A stretch of DNA of 64,000 bases from Nocardia ninae NBRC 108245 (lineage in GTDB: Bacteria > Actinomycetota > Actinomycetes > Mycobacteriales > Mycobacteriaceae), in contig NZ_BJXA01000017.1 in the NCBI RefSeq assembly GCF_007990755.1, positions 62,001 to 126,000 of the forward strand, given 5' to 3'. Positions 42,976 through 53,890 of the stretch are shown one piece after another (positions within the stretch are counted from its first letter, which is position 1; every line of letters starts with the position of its first letter). The position numbers and the translations under genes were made by a program. Below the pieces are notes generated by a model. That model was not told the DNA's origin and did not search any database. It was given only the letters and a program-made list of their open reading frames with translations.

Positions 42976-44228
42976 CGCCCTCCTCCTGGGATAGCAAGTC
43001 CGGCAATGCCGTCCGGCACGGTGACCGGCGGCGGTCCCGGCGGCGCCACCTGCCCGGCCAGGCTCGGCGGGCTGTACTTCAGCTGATCCGGGAACGCGTG
43101 CACCCCGGTGGCCGGATTGAGCATGATCGGCGCGTAATTCATGGCGAGCGAGCTGATCACCGGCGCCAGGTACTGCGCGCACAGATCGGCGGAGCGATCG
43201 GAATCATTGGCCTCCAGCGCCCGCACCGAACCACACAGGAAGCTGAGCGGATCGGCGGTGTTGTTGAGCGCCACCGCACCGGCCAGGGTGCCCTGGGCGG
43301 GCTTGTAGATCTGATAGAAGTTCACCAGCGCCGTCGGCCCCGAGTGCAGCACCCGCTCCAGCTCGGGGCGCTTGTCCACCAGCTGCTGAGTGACGTCGGC
43401 CAGTCGCTGCACGCCCTCGGTGAGTTCGGCGCCGCTGCCCTCCAGGAAACGCTTCACATCACCGAGCGCGGTATCCAGATTGTCCAGTCCCGCACCGAGT
43501 TCCGCGGAGGTACCGGCCAGCACCGAGGACACCGACGCGAGCCTGCCGCCGAACTGCACGATCTGCTCGTTGCTCGCCGACAGCACGTCGACGAACTTCT
43601 GCAGATTGCGGATGGTGCCGAACAGATCGGTGCGCCCGTCCGACAGCGTGTTCAGCGTGGCGGACAGTTCCCGCAGCGTATCGCGCAGTTTCTGGCCGTT
43701 GCCGTCCATGTTGTCGGCGGCGGTATTGACGAAGCGGCCGAAGGAGCCCTGTGTGTCGTCGCCGACCGGACCGAGAGTCGTTGCCAGCTTGGACAGTTCG
43801 GTCTTGATGTCGTCCCACTCCACCGGCACGGCCGTGTGCTCGAGCGGGATCTCCGCGCCGTCGGCCATTTTCGGGCCGCCGACGTAGGCGGGCGCCACCT
43901 GGATGAACCGCGCCGAGACCAGCGAGGGCGAAATGATCACCGCGCGCGCATCGACCGGGATGTCGACCCCACGATCCACGGTCATTTTCACCGTGACGCG
44001 GTCCTTGCCCGGCTCGATCGAGTCGATGCGGCCGACATTGACGCCGAGCACCCGGACCTCGTCGCCCTCGTACAGGCCGGAGGTCGACGGGAAATACGCG
44101 GTGATCGTGGTCTTTCCGATCCGGGTGACGCCGGTGTACGCACCGGCCAGCACCAGCGCGGCGACCAGCACGCCTGCGGCGACCAGCACCCATCGCGGCA
44201 GCTTGCGGGCTCTGTCCAGCATGTTCAT
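42972..44228 (-). CDS. mce4D: Mce4D substrate-binding subunit
   Basis: 418 residues from ATG 44226-44228, overlapping the mce4C stop by 4 nt. Membrane anchor (WVLVAAGVLVAALVLAGAY), Mce domain (TTITAYFPSTSGLYEGDEVR), helical region and a Pro-rich end. Fourth subunit of the Mce4 channel. Confidence 0.94.
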   Translation of the reverse strand: MNMLDRARKLPRWVLVAAGVLVAALVLAGAYTGVTRIGKTTITAYFPSTSGLYEGDEVRVLGVNVGRIDSIEPGKDRVTVKMTVDRGVDIPVDARAVIISPSLVSARFIQVAPAYVGGPKMADGAEIPLEHTAVPVEWDDIKTELSKLATTLGPVGDDTQGSFGRFVNTAADNMDGNGQKLRDTLRELSATLNTLSDGRTDLFGTIRNLQKFVDVLSASNEQIVQFGGRLASVSSVLAGTSAELGAGLDNLDTALGDVKRFLEGSGAELTEGVQRLADVTQQLVDKRPELERVLHSGPTALVNFYQIYKPAQGTLAGAVALNNTADPLSFLCGSVRALEANDSDRSADLCAQYLAPVISSLAMNYAPIMLNPATGVHAFPDQLKYSPPSLAGQVAPPGPPPVTVPDGIAGLAIPGGGR

Positions 44229-45289
44229 CGCGGTGGCTCCTGGAGGGCGGGCCCGATCGACGGCGGTGCCGGGTTGGTGAAGATATTGCGGAGGTCTTCG
44301 GGCAGATGCTCCGGCCACACCAGCGCGTCGACGAGCGGCTGCAACTCCGTGCTGGAGGCATTGACGACGTAGGCGTTGAACCACGGGCCGTTGCCGACCT
44401 GCTCGCCGAGCGCCGCGGCGTACGGGCCGAGGCCGTCGAGCGCGTCGTTCAGGTTCTGCCGGTTGCGCTGCAGCAGGCCGAGCACCGAATTCAATTTGTC
44501 CAGCGCGGGTTTCAGCAGTGGCTCGTTGTCGGAGACCAGGCCGGACAGCTGCTTGGCCACCTCGTTCACGTAGACGATCAGCTGACCGATCGCGGCACGG
44601 CGCCGATCCAGCTCGCCGAGCAGGTCGTTGCCGTCCAGCAGCAGCGCGTTGATCTGGTTGCTCCGGTCGGCCAGGATCTTGGTGACGTTCTGGGCCCGGC
44701 CCAGCAGCTCGGTCAGGGCTTGGTCGCGGGCATTGATGCTGCGCGACAGCGCGGTAACGCCGTCCAGCGCCGCCCGCAGCGGGGCCGGGGTGTCGGCGAA
44801 GGTCGCCGAGAGGGTGTCCAGCGTCTTGTCCACCTGCGCCAGGTCCAGGTCCTGCACCGTGCGGCCGAGATCGCCGAGCGCGTCGTTGAGCGAGTACGGC
44901 GACGTGGTGCGGTCCAGCGGGATCGTGTCGCTGCGCCGCAGCGCGCCCGATCCGATCGGGGTCACCTCGAGCGACTTACGGCCGAGCACGGTATTGGTCT
45001 TGATCGCGGCGGAAGACTTCTGGCCCAGCACGATCGACTCGTCGAGGGTGAACCGGACCAGCACCTTGGCGCCGTCCAACTGCACGTCGTCCACCCGGCC
45101 CGTGCGGACGCCGGCCACCTGGACCGGGTCGCCGGGCACCAGCCCGCCCGCGTCGGCGAAGTACGCGGTGTAGGTCGCGCCACCGCGCACGAACGGCAGC
45201 CGGTCGAACTGCAAGGCCGACAAGGCGACACACGCCGCGACGACCAGGCCGACGATGCCGATGGTGACGACACGTGATCGCTCGTTCAT
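44225..45289 (-). CDS. mce4C: Mce4C substrate-binding subunit
   Basis: 354 residues from ATG 45287-45289, sharing one base with the mce4B stop (TGATG). Membrane anchor (VVTIGIVGLVVAACVALSAL), Mce domain (YTAYFADAGGLVPGDPVQVA), helical region. It lacks the long C-terminal tail often present in MceC. Confidence 0.94.
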   Translation of the reverse strand: MNERSRVVTIGIVGLVVAACVALSALQFDRLPFVRGGATYTAYFADAGGLVPGDPVQVAGVRTGRVDDVQLDGAKVLVRFTLDESIVLGQKSSAAIKTNTVLGRKSLEVTPIGSGALRRSDTIPLDRTTSPYSLNDALGDLGRTVQDLDLAQVDKTLDTLSATFADTPAPLRAALDGVTALSRSINARDQALTELLGRAQNVTKILADRSNQINALLLDGNDLLGELDRRRAAIGQLIVYVNEVAKQLSGLVSDNEPLLKPALDKLNSVLGLLQRNRQNLNDALDGLGPYAAALGEQVGNGPWFNAYVVNASSTELQPLVDALVWPEHLPEDLRNIFTNPAPPSIGPALQEPPR

Positions 45290-46311
45290 CAGGGCGTGCA
45301 CCTTCCGGTCGTCTGCTTACCCGGCAGGTTCACTTGCATCGGCTGCCCATCCGGACCGTCCACGACCAGGTTGGTCCCGCAGATGTAGAGCTGCAGGAAC
45401 GAACCGTAGGCGCCGATGCGGATCAGCTTCTTGTAGGTCTCGGGCAGCTTGTCGAACACCCACTGCAGCGTGTCCGAGCCCTCGTCGAGGTTGGTGGCCA
45501 GCCGCCCGGTGTGCTCGATGGTGGAGCGCAGGTCCGGCCGCGCCTGCTGGAGCAGGCCGGTCAGGTCGCGGGTTGCGCCCGCGATACGCGGCAGCGCGTC
45601 GCCGATCGGATCGCGCTCGGCGGCCAAACCACTGATCAGGCGCTGCAATTCGTCGAGCGTGGTGGCGAACTGCTCGCCACGCTGATCGATGGTCTGCAGC
45701 ACCGTGTTCAGGTTGTTGATCACGTTGCCGATCAACTCGTCGCGGTCGGCCAGCGTCTTCGCGAACGAGCCGCCGCTGTTGAGCAACGAGACCAGCGTGC
45801 CGCCCTGGCCCTGGAAAATCTGTAGCAGCGCGCTGGTCAGATCGTTCACCTGCGCCGGATCCAGCCCGCGCAGCAGCGGCCGGAACCCGCCGAGCAGCAT
45901 GTCCAGGTCGAGCGCGGGCGCCGTCTTGTCCGGGCCGATGGTGCCGCCGTCGCGCAGCACCTCGGTCGAGCCGGGGCCCTCCAGCAGCTCCAGATACCGG
46001 TCACCGACCAGGTTTTCGTATCTGATCGTGGCACGGGTGCTGGTGAGCAGCCGGTACTTGCGGTCGACATCGAACTCGACGTGCGCGAGGTGGTCCTTGC
46101 CCACCTTCACCGAGGAGACCGAACCGACCGGCACACCGGCGATGCGCACCTTCGAGCCGGGCAGCATGCCCGACGAACTGGTGAACACGGCGTGGTAGCC
46201 GTACTCCCTGGCGAAGCGCATCTGGCTGAAAACCACCACCAGTCCGGCGAAGACGAGTGCCATCACCAGCGTGAAGATGAGCAGTTTGACGGTCGTCGCG
46301 GTGTTCTTCAC
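45289..46311 (-). CDS. mce4B: Mce4B substrate-binding subunit
   Basis: 340 residues starting with GTG 46309-46311 (VKNTATTVKLLIF), overlapping the mce4A stop by 4 nt. Membrane anchor (LLIFTLVMALVFAGLVVVFS), Mce domain (YHAVFTSSSGMLPGSKVRIA), helical region and a conserved C-terminal disulfide-type pattern (YICGTNL ... GRCTP). Confidence 0.94.
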   Translation of the reverse strand: MKNTATTVKLLIFTLVMALVFAGLVVVFSQMRFAREYGYHAVFTSSSGMLPGSKVRIAGVPVGSVSSVKVGKDHLAHVEFDVDRKYRLLTSTRATIRYENLVGDRYLELLEGPGSTEVLRDGGTIGPDKTAPALDLDMLLGGFRPLLRGLDPAQVNDLTSALLQIFQGQGGTLVSLLNSGGSFAKTLADRDELIGNVINNLNTVLQTIDQRGEQFATTLDELQRLISGLAAERDPIGDALPRIAGATRDLTGLLQQARPDLRSTIEHTGRLATNLDEGSDTLQWVFDKLPETYKKLIRIGAYGSFLQLYICGTNLVVDGPDGQPMQVNLPGKQTTGRCTP

Positions 46312-47504
46312 AGCCTGCCCACCCCCGGCAGCCCGGCGAACAACAGCTGGAATACCTTCGGCGCCTCGTTGGGCTTCGTGAAACCCGTGTTCGGCACGTA
46401 CGGAGCTCCCTGGTTCGTGTCGGTGACGACATAGTCGGCATGGCTGCCCGGCACCCGATCCAGCACGCCCGCGCACTGCGGACCGCCGGTCGCGTTCACC
46501 TTCGGCAGGTCGTCCGGGTACTTGTAGGGCTGCGCGCCGAACATGAAGTTGGTGTTCATCCCGATGCCGGGCAGCTTGCCGCCGAACACATCCTCGGCGA
46601 GCGGCATCATCGGGCCGAGGCCGTTGATGATGCAGCCGAGCGCCGGGGCGTACTCGAAAAGCAGGGCCGTCGTGGGGCGCAGCAGATCCAGCGCGGTGCT
46701 GAAATCGCCTTCGTTCTCCCGCAATACCGATCCGGTGGTGTCGGCGAGGCCGGTCAGGTTGGCGAGCATGTTGTCCAGGCTCTGCTGCTCGTCGACCAGC
46801 GTCTGGCTGGTGCCGGTGGCGTTGTCTACGGTGCGCAGCAGGTCGGGGACGGTGTCGGCGTACAGGTCGGTGACCGCGCCGGTGCGCACCAGATCCTCTT
46901 GCAGCGTAGGCAGATACGGGTTGATGTCGCGCAGGTAGGCGTCGCTGCGGGCGAGCAGGTCGCCCAGCTTCTCGCCGCGACCCTGCAGCGCCGTGCCGAG
47001 CGCGGACAGAGTCGCGTTCAGCTTCTCCGGCTCCACCTTGGCCAGCACATCGGACAGATGCTGGAACAGCGTGTTGAACTCGACGGTCACGTGCTGCACC
47101 GCCACCCGCGCGCCGGGCTGCAGCGACGCCGCCGAAGGCTGTTCGGGCACAGTGAAGTTCACGTACTTCGCGCCGAACACGGTGGTGGAACGGATATCCA
47201 CGCCCGCGTTGGCCGGAACCAGCTTCAGCTGATCAGGATTGAGCGCGAGCTTCAAGCTGGCGCCGTCGGCGGTCTGATCGATCGCGACCACCCGGCCGAT
47301 CTCCACTCCGCGCACCTTCACCTTGGCATCGGGATCGAGCACCAGCCCGCTGCGCGGTGCGTCGACCGTGACGGTGGCCGTCGGGGTGAACCCGCCTACG
47401 AACATCACCAGTGCGACGGCCACGATCGCGGCCAGCGCGAGCACCATCGCGGCACCGGCCACCTTGTAACCCGCTGCAGCGCGCAATTGCTTCGAATCCG
47501 CCAT
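46308..47504 (-). CDS. mce4A: Mce4A substrate-binding subunit
   Basis: 398 residues. Membrane anchor (GAAMVLALAAIVAVALVMFV), Mce domain (VTVDAPRSGLVLDPDAKVKV then RGVEIGRV), helical region, C-terminal CxxV pattern (GPQCAGVLDR). First of the six Mce proteins, 6 nt after yrbE4B. In M. tuberculosis Mce4 imports cholesterol; the KstR sites and steroid genes beside it support the same role here. Confidence 0.95.
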   Translation of the reverse strand: MADSKQLRAAAGYKVAGAAMVLALAAIVAVALVMFVGGFTPTATVTVDAPRSGLVLDPDAKVKVRGVEIGRVVAIDQTADGASLKLALNPDQLKLVPANAGVDIRSTTVFGAKYVNFTVPEQPSAASLQPGARVAVQHVTVEFNTLFQHLSDVLAKVEPEKLNATLSALGTALQGRGEKLGDLLARSDAYLRDINPYLPTLQEDLVRTGAVTDLYADTVPDLLRTVDNATGTSQTLVDEQQSLDNMLANLTGLADTTGSVLRENEGDFSTALDLLRPTTALLFEYAPALGCIINGLGPMMPLAEDVFGGKLPGIGMNTNFMFGAQPYKYPDDLPKVNATGGPQCAGVLDRVPGSHADYVVTDTNQGAPYVPNTGFTKPNEAPKVFQLLFAGLPGVGRL

Positions 47505-47510
47505 ATCGCT

Positions 47511-48362
47511 TTACCCGGAGAGATGAAAGTTGCCGGAGGTGCCGTAGATGGCCAGCGAGATCAGCAGGGTCACCGTGACCACCGCGACCAGCGAGGCCCG
47601 CACCGCATTGCCGACCGCGATGCCGACGCCGACCGGTCCGCCCGCGGCATTGAAGCCGTAATAGGTGTGGATCAGCATGACCGCCAGCGCCATGAAGATC
47701 GCCTGGGCGAACGACCAGAGAATGTCGCTCGGGATCAGGAAGGTGGAGAAGTAGTGGTCGTACACGCCGGCCGACTGCCCGTAGATGACCACCGTCGCGA
47801 ACCGGCTGGCCAGGAACGACGCGATCACCGCCAGCGCGTAGAGCGGCACGATCGCGATCATCCCGGCGAGCACCCTGGTGCCGACCAGATACGGCACCGG
47901 CCGGATCGCCATCGACTCCAGCGCGTCGATCTCCTCGGCCACCCGCATCGCGCCCAGCTGCGCGGTCGAGCCTGCGCCGATGGTGGCGGCCAGGCCGATG
48001 CCGGAGATCACCGGCGCCGCGATGCGGACATTGATGAAGGCCGCGAAGAAGCCGGTGAGCGCCTCGACGCCGATATTGCCGAGCGAGCTGTAACCCTGCA
48101 CGGCGATGGTGCCGCCGGCGAACAGCGTGAGGAAGCCGACGATCACCACGGTGCCGCCGATCACCGCCAAAGCGCCGCTGCCCATACTGATTTCGGCGAT
48201 GAGCCGAATGGTTTCGGTGCGATAGTGCGTCATGGCACGCGGAATAGCGCCCAGGGCCTGTGCGAAGAACACAGCCTGTTTACCGACTGAATCGAGCGAG
48301 TCCGACATCCGACGCACCCGTCGCACGGTACGCGGGAAGCGGGATTCGATCACGAAGGCCAT
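47511..48362 (-). CDS. yrbE4B: Mce4 permease subunit YrbE4B
   Basis: 283 residues starting at ATG 48360-48362 (MAFVIESRFPRTVRR). MlaE-type permease with five to six membrane segments and the conserved cytosolic coupling region EEIDALESMAIRPVPYLVGT. It pairs with YrbE4A in the inner membrane and is powered by an MlaF-type ATPase (Mkl/MceG) encoded elsewhere. Confidence 0.95.
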   Translation of the reverse strand: MAFVIESRFPRTVRRVRRMSDSLDSVGKQAVFFAQALGAIPRAMTHYRTETIRLIAEISMGSGALAVIGGTVVIVGFLTLFAGGTIAVQGYSSLGNIGVEALTGFFAAFINVRIAAPVISGIGLAATIGAGSTAQLGAMRVAEEIDALESMAIRPVPYLVGTRVLAGMIAIVPLYALAVIASFLASRFATVVIYGQSAGVYDHYFSTFLIPSDILWSFAQAIFMALAVMLIHTYYGFNAAGGPVGVGIAVGNAVRASLVAVVTVTLLISLAIYGTSGNFHLSG

Positions 48363-48366
48363 GCGG

Positions 48367-49131
48367 TCACCGCGCCGTGAACTTGATACCAACGGCGGTG
48401 ACCACCACGTTCACTACGAACAAGGCCATAAAGGCGAAGACGACGGTCTGATTCACCGCATCACCGACACTCTTGGGACCACCTTTGACATTCAGACCCA
48501 GATAACAGGCCACCAGCCCGGCGATCAGCCCGAACAATCCGGCCTTCACCTCGGAGATGACCAATTCGGGCAAATGGGTCAGCAGCGTGATGCCGTTGAC
48601 GAACGCGCCCGGGTTCACGTCCTGCAGAAAGACCGAGAACAGAAATCCGCCGACGATACCGATGGTGCACACCAAACTGTTGAGCATCAGCGCGACGAAC
48701 ATCGACGCGAGCACCCTGGGCACCACCAGTCGTTGCACCGGATTGATGCCGAGCACCCGCATCGCGTCGATTTCCTCGCGAATAGTGCGGGCGCCCAGGT
48801 CAGCACAGATGGCGGTGGCGCCGGCTCCCGCGACGATCAGCACGGTGACGATCGGCCCGACCTGGGTGACCGCGCCGAAAGCCGCGCCCGCGCCGCTGAG
48901 ATCGGCCGCGCCGATCTCGCGCAACAAGATGTTCAGCGTGAAGCTGACCAATACGGTGAATGGAATCGCGACCAACAGCGTGGGCACGATCGAGACGCGG
49001 GCGATGAACCAGGACTGGTCGATGAACTCGCGCCATTGAAATGGCCTGCGCACACTGGCTCGCGCTACTTCGGCCGTCAGTTCGAAGAACCCGCCGACTG
49101 CCCGCAATGGCACAGCAAGGACCTCGTTCAT
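48367..49131 (-). CDS. yrbE4A: Mce4 permease subunit YrbE4A
   Basis: 254 residues, MlaE-type permease with the coupling region IREEIDAMRVLGINPVQRLV. First gene of the minus-strand mce4 operon, 4 nt ahead of yrbE4B. A TCCT/AGGAGG-type ribosome site lies immediately upstream and a KstR-type operator 78 bp upstream. Confidence 0.95.
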   Translation of the reverse strand: MNEVLAVPLRAVGGFFELTAEVARASVRRPFQWREFIDQSWFIARVSIVPTLLVAIPFTVLVSFTLNILLREIGAADLSGAGAAFGAVTQVGPIVTVLIVAGAGATAICADLGARTIREEIDAMRVLGINPVQRLVVPRVLASMFVALMLNSLVCTIGIVGGFLFSVFLQDVNPGAFVNGITLLTHLPELVISEVKAGLFGLIAGLVACYLGLNVKGGPKSVGDAVNQTVVFAFMALFVVNVVVTAVGIKFTAR

Positions 49132-49208
49132 CTATGAACCTCCTTGCTCAGAACCTGCGTACGCCCTCACGGCACGATTCTTCACCGAGGCCGCACCGCC
49201 TCCACGAT

Positions 49209-49222
49209 TAGAACACGTTCAC
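49209..49222 (-). promoter_or_regulatory. KstR-type operator of the mce4 operon
   Basis: TAGAACACGTTCAC matches the KstR consensus TnnAACnnGTTnnA except for the last base. It lies 78 bp before the yrbE4A start. KstR is the TetR repressor of steroid uptake and degradation in mycobacteria and rhodococci. Confidence 0.7.
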
Positions 49223-49366
49223 TACGCTGCCGGTAGATGTTTGCCACTTTTGAACTGCACTTTTTCTTTGCATCGGCATATGAATTTGGAACGAGTGTCA
49301 GAGATTGATCCCACCTTTGTGCGGTGGCACACGTCTCGACCCCCAATATCTACCAACTGCCCGACC

Positions 49367-49399
49367 GCTGATCAACAGTTGGACAGCTGATCAGCAGTT
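49367..49399. repeat. 14-bp direct repeat, 19-bp period, in the mce4/hsd4A gap
   Basis: GCTGATCAACAGTT (49367-49380) and GCTGATCAGCAGTT (49386-49399) differ at one base. The rest of the 341-bp gap holds the KstR-type site and no gene. A second regulator's binding site is possible but unproved. Confidence 0.4.
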
Positions 49400-49472
49400 T
49401 ATTGTCAGCGGGGCTTGCAGAAGCCGATCCTCGCTGCGCTTGTTTCACCGTGTCGGATGCACCGCACGGAAC

Positions 49473-50375
49473 TCAGTCGAGATCCAACAGGGTCGAGGCC
49501 GAGAAAGTCTGCCCCACAGGGCGTTCGGTGAAATAGCCGCCGAGCGCGCCGGCCAGGTCGCCGACCGACCACGCGCCACCGGCCGCGTCGAACCGCTGCT
49601 CGACGACGGGGGCCGCCATGAGCGCCACCATGGCGCCGTAGACCACGAACAGTTGCCCGTTCACCGGGTCGGCGGCGGGCGAGGCGAGGTAGGCGACCAG
49701 CCTGGCCACATGATCGGGCGAGAGCGGATCCACCTCGCCTTCCGGTGCCGCGCTGAACACGGCCTCGGTCATCGCGGTCCGCGCGCGCGGCGCGATCGCG
49801 TTGGCGCGCACGCCGTATCGGGACAGCGCCCGCGCGGCCGAGAGGGTCAGCGCGGTGATGCCCGCCTTGGCGGCTCCGTAGTTGGCCTGGCCCTCGGGGC
49901 CGAGCAAGCCCGCCTCGGAGGAGGTGTTGATCAGCCGGCCGTAGACCGGCGCGCCCGCCGCCTTGGACTTGCCGCGCCAGTACGTTGCGGCGTTGCGGGA
50001 CAAGAGGAAATGACCGCGCAGGTGGACCGCGACGACGGCGTCGAAGTCCTCGTCGGTCATGTTGAACAGCATCCGGTCCCTGGTGATGCCCGCGTTGTTC
50101 ACCACGATGTCGACGCTGCCGAAGGCCTCGTCCGCGGTACGGATCAAGGCGTCGGCGGTCGCGCGTTCGGCGATGCTGCCCGCGACGAACTCGGCCTTGG
50201 CGCCGAGCGCGCGGATCTCGGCGAGGGTGTCGGACACCGCATCCGATTCCGACAGATCGTTGACCACTACCGAGGCACCTGCCCCGGCCAGCGCGAGCGC
50301 TTCGGCCCGCCCCAACCCCGCACCCGCACCGGTGACAATCGCCACCCGGCCCGCAAGACTCACATCATCAACCAC
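49473..50375 (-). CDS. hsd4A: short-chain dehydrogenase Hsd4A (steroid side-chain beta-oxidation)
   Basis: 300 residues starting at GTG 50373-50375. NAD-binding TGAGAGLG at 15-22, NNAG at 93-96, active site Ser152/153, Tyr166 and Lys170 (YGAAK). The C-terminal extension and position match Rv3502c, assigned to the 3-hydroxyacyl-CoA step of sterol side-chain degradation. It follows fdxD on the same strand and has its own exact KstR site upstream. Confidence 0.88.
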   Translation of the reverse strand: MVDDVSLAGRVAIVTGAGAGLGRAEALALAGAGASVVVNDLSESDAVSDTLAEIRALGAKAEFVAGSIAERATADALIRTADEAFGSVDIVVNNAGITRDRMLFNMTDEDFDAVVAVHLRGHFLLSRNAATYWRGKSKAAGAPVYGRLINTSSEAGLLGPEGQANYGAAKAGITALTLSAARALSRYGVRANAIAPRARTAMTEAVFSAAPEGEVDPLSPDHVARLVAYLASPAADPVNGQLFVVYGAMVALMAAPVVEQRFDAAGGAWSVGDLAGALGGYFTERPVGQTFSASTLLDLD

Positions 50376-50386
50376 GAGCCCGACCC

Positions 50387-50400
50387 TAGAACGTGTTCCA
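50387..50400 (-). promoter_or_regulatory. KstR operator of hsd4A
   Basis: TAGAACGTGTTCCA matches TnnAACnnGTTnnA at every defined position. It lies 11 bp upstream of the hsd4A start and between it and fdxD. Confidence 0.82.
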
Positions 50401-50420
50401 TTCTATGGCAAGGGTCGGTC

Positions 50421-50609
50421 TCACTGGAGCCGCAAGGCCGCTTTCGGGCATTGCGCCACCGCATCCTCGACGTCGGCCAGCCGGTCCGCCGGAACGTCGG
50501 CTTGCAGGATGTGCAACTGGTCCTCGTCATCGAGTTCGAACACGTCGGGGGCGATTCCGACACAGATTCCGTTCGCCTCACACTGATCCAGATCGACGCT
50601 GACCTTCAT
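50421..50609 (-). CDS. fdxD: 3Fe-4S ferredoxin FdxD
   Basis: 62 residues from ATG 50607-50609 with AAGGAG ahead. Cys10, Cys16 and Cys54 (CEANGIC ... CPKAA) form the three-cysteine cluster site of P450-type [3Fe-4S] ferredoxins. It corresponds to Rv3503c next to fadE26, and probably passes electrons to a steroid oxidising enzyme such as a P450 not in the window. Confidence 0.93.
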   Translation of the reverse strand: MKVSVDLDQCEANGICVGIAPDVFELDDEDQLHILQADVPADRLADVEDAVAQCPKAALRLQ

Positions 50610-50696
50610 GGGAACTCCTTTACCGCGATCCTTGCCGAAGCCTAACAAGCCGACGCCGCCGCAGGTGGCGCCATCGACCCGATTCACCCCCAATAC

Positions 50697-50710
50697 TGGA
50701 ACATGTTTCA
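50697..50710. promoter_or_regulatory. KstR operator between fdxD and fadE26
   Basis: TGGAACATGTTTCA matches TnnAACnnGTTnnA exactly. It lies in the divergent gap, 87 bp from the fdxD start and 55 bp from the fadE26 start, so it can govern both. Confidence 0.82.
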
Positions 50711-50765
50711 GTGCATATGCAATGATCGGTGCAACCCACATCGACGAAGGCCTGAGGTATTTGCC

Positions 50766-51959
<1,194 letters not shown>

Positions 51960-52057
51960 GCTGTGTTCGATGGGTGGCGCTCCCGGGGCCCTGCGTGGTT
52001 ACGCAGGCTACCTCCTCCGGGCCCGTCGCTCGCACCACCAGAAAGCAGGTAGCAGAC

Positions 52058-53155
52058 ATGGATTTCACTCCCACCGAAGCCCAGCTCGACCTGGCCCGGT
52101 TGACCGGCGAGGTGTGCGGCAAGCTCGTCACCGCCGACCGGCTGCGCGAACTCGACACCGCGGCCGAACGATTCGACGAGGCGCTCTGGGGCTCGCTGGC
52201 CGAGACCGGCGTGCTCGCCGCGGCACTGCCCGAGGCTGTCGGCGGCAACGACTTCGGCGTGCTCGAGCAGACCGCAGTGCTGCGTGAGCTCGGCAAGCAC
52301 GTCGCGGCGGTGCCGTATCTGTGGTCGATCGTGGTCGGCGCGGGTGCGCTGGCTCGATTCGGTGATGCGGCGCAGCAAGATCGGGCGACCCAGGCGGGTG
52401 CCGGTCGGGTCATCCTGACGGCCGCGCTCGCGGAGGAACACAACTGGGAGCCGAGCAAGCCCACCACCACCGCCGTCGAGGCGGACGGCGGCTGGCGGCT
52501 CACCGGGGCCAAGACCACCGTGCCGTTCGCCGACCGGGCCGACCGAATCCTGGTTCCCGCCACCGTGTCCGGTGCGCCCGCGGTGTTCCTGGTCGATCCG
52601 TCGGCGGCGACGGTCACCGCACAGCAGGTGGTCGACCGATCCCCCGAGTACGCGATCGAATTGACCGACACCCCAGCCGAATTGGTCGGCACCGTCGAGA
52701 ACGGCGCGGAAATCCTGGACTGGATGCTCATCCGCGCCTGGCTCGGCCTCAGCGCCCTGCAACTCGGCACCCTGGAACGCGCACTCGACCTGGTTGCCGA
52801 ATACGCCCGCGAGCGGGAACAATTCGGCAAGGCCGTCGGCAGCTTCCAAGCCGTGGCCCAGCGCCTCGCCGACGCCTACATCGACGTCCAGGGGCTGCGC
52901 CTCGCCGTCACCCAGGCCGCCTGGCAGCTCTCCGAGGAGCTGCCCAGCGCCGAAGCCGTGCACACCGCCAAATTCTGGGCCGCCGACGCGGGGCACCGGG
53001 TGGCGCACACCGTCGTGCACGTGCACGGTGGCGTCGGTATCGACCGCGACCACATCGTGCACAACTACTTCACCGCTGCCAAGCACAATGAGTTCGCACT
53101 GGGCGGCGGCACCGATCACCTGCGCGCCCTCGGTGCGCACCTGGCCGCTTCCTGA
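52058..53155 (+). CDS. fadE27: acyl-CoA dehydrogenase FadE27 (ChsE5-like partner subunit)
   Basis: 365 residues from ATG 52058. Acyl-CoA dehydrogenase fold (LPEAVGGNDFGVLEQTAVLR; REREQFGKAVGSFQAVAQRL; VHVHGGVGIDRDHIVHNYF), but without the FadE26-type catalytic Glu motif, as expected for the ChsE5 partner of the heterotetramer. Co-directional with fadE26 and under the same KstR operator. Confidence 0.92.
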   Translation: MDFTPTEAQLDLARLTGEVCGKLVTADRLRELDTAAERFDEALWGSLAETGVLAAALPEAVGGNDFGVLEQTAVLRELGKHVAAVPYLWSIVVGAGALARFGDAAQQDRATQAGAGRVILTAALAEEHNWEPSKPTTTAVEADGGWRLTGAKTTVPFADRADRILVPATVSGAPAVFLVDPSAATVTAQQVVDRSPEYAIELTDTPAELVGTVENGAEILDWMLIRAWLGLSALQLGTLERALDLVAEYAREREQFGKAVGSFQAVAQRLADAYIDVQGLRLAVTQAAWQLSEELPSAEAVHTAKFWAADAGHRVAHTVVHVHGGVGIDRDHIVHNYFTAAKHNEFALGGGTDHLRALGAHLAAS

Positions 53156-53325
53156 TCGAACGCAGTACCCATTCGGCCCGCCGGTTCGACCGGCGGGCCG
53201 AATTCTGTACCCATCCAAATCAGGTGTTGCGCCGAATGCCGGTGAGGTGTCGACGTTCGGAGCGGGTCTCCGCCGCGAACAGGGCACCGCTACCCACATC
53301 GGTACCTGAAGTCCTGGAGGGCTAC

Positions 53326-53853
53326 TTGGCGGCACGACGATCGACACTCGCGGTTTCGGCCGCGGCCCTATTTCTGAGCTGCATGGGTGGGATAGGCGAT
53401 GCCCATGGCCAACCGGTGAGTAGAACGGCCGCCGCGCTCATCACCCAGGCCGAGGCACGCACTGCCAGCGCCAATGCTCGCGGCGCCTCCGCATTCGAAG
53501 CGGTAGCCGGCATCACCACCAACGAGCCGGTGACGTACACGCAGGAGGTTCGGCCGGTAGCCGTCGAAGAAATCCAGTTCCGGCCCTCGTTGCCCGCCGC
53601 GGGCAAGGCCACTGCGATTGCCGCCCAGGCCGCCACCGCAGCCCTCGCGACCATCGACGAGCTCCCGAATCCGCCGAAGAACGTCCGGCTCACCGCGGCA
53701 GCGGCACAACAAGCCGCGGTGAAAGCCGCGGCGGCACCGGCCGATGTCAAACTCGCGAACCTCGCCGCGGCGGCGGAGAACGCAGCCCTCGAAGCCAGTT
53801 CCGCCGCCTTCGGCACCACCGCGACCAAGGTCGAGTGGATCCGGACCGGCTAG
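53326..53853 (+). CDS. secreted Ala-rich hypothetical protein
   Basis: 175 residues if started at TTG 53326, which has GGAGG 5 nt ahead; longer in-frame starts (53224) exist but would bury the signal peptide. Signal peptide ARRSTLAVSAAALFLSCMGG with cleavage near DAHG|QP. The mature part is extremely Ala-rich with repeated AAA.A.A segments and is predicted helical. No family recognised. Confidence 0.6.
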   Translation: MAARRSTLAVSAAALFLSCMGGIGDAHGQPVSRTAAALITQAEARTASANARGASAFEAVAGITTNEPVTYTQEVRPVAVEEIQFRPSLPAAGKATAIAAQAATAALATIDELPNPPKNVRLTAAAAQQAAVKAAAAPADVKLANLAAAAENAALEASSAAFGTTATKVEWIRTG

Positions 53854-53890
53854 CCCTGCGCCTGCCGGAGTCGAAACCGGCCCGAACGAA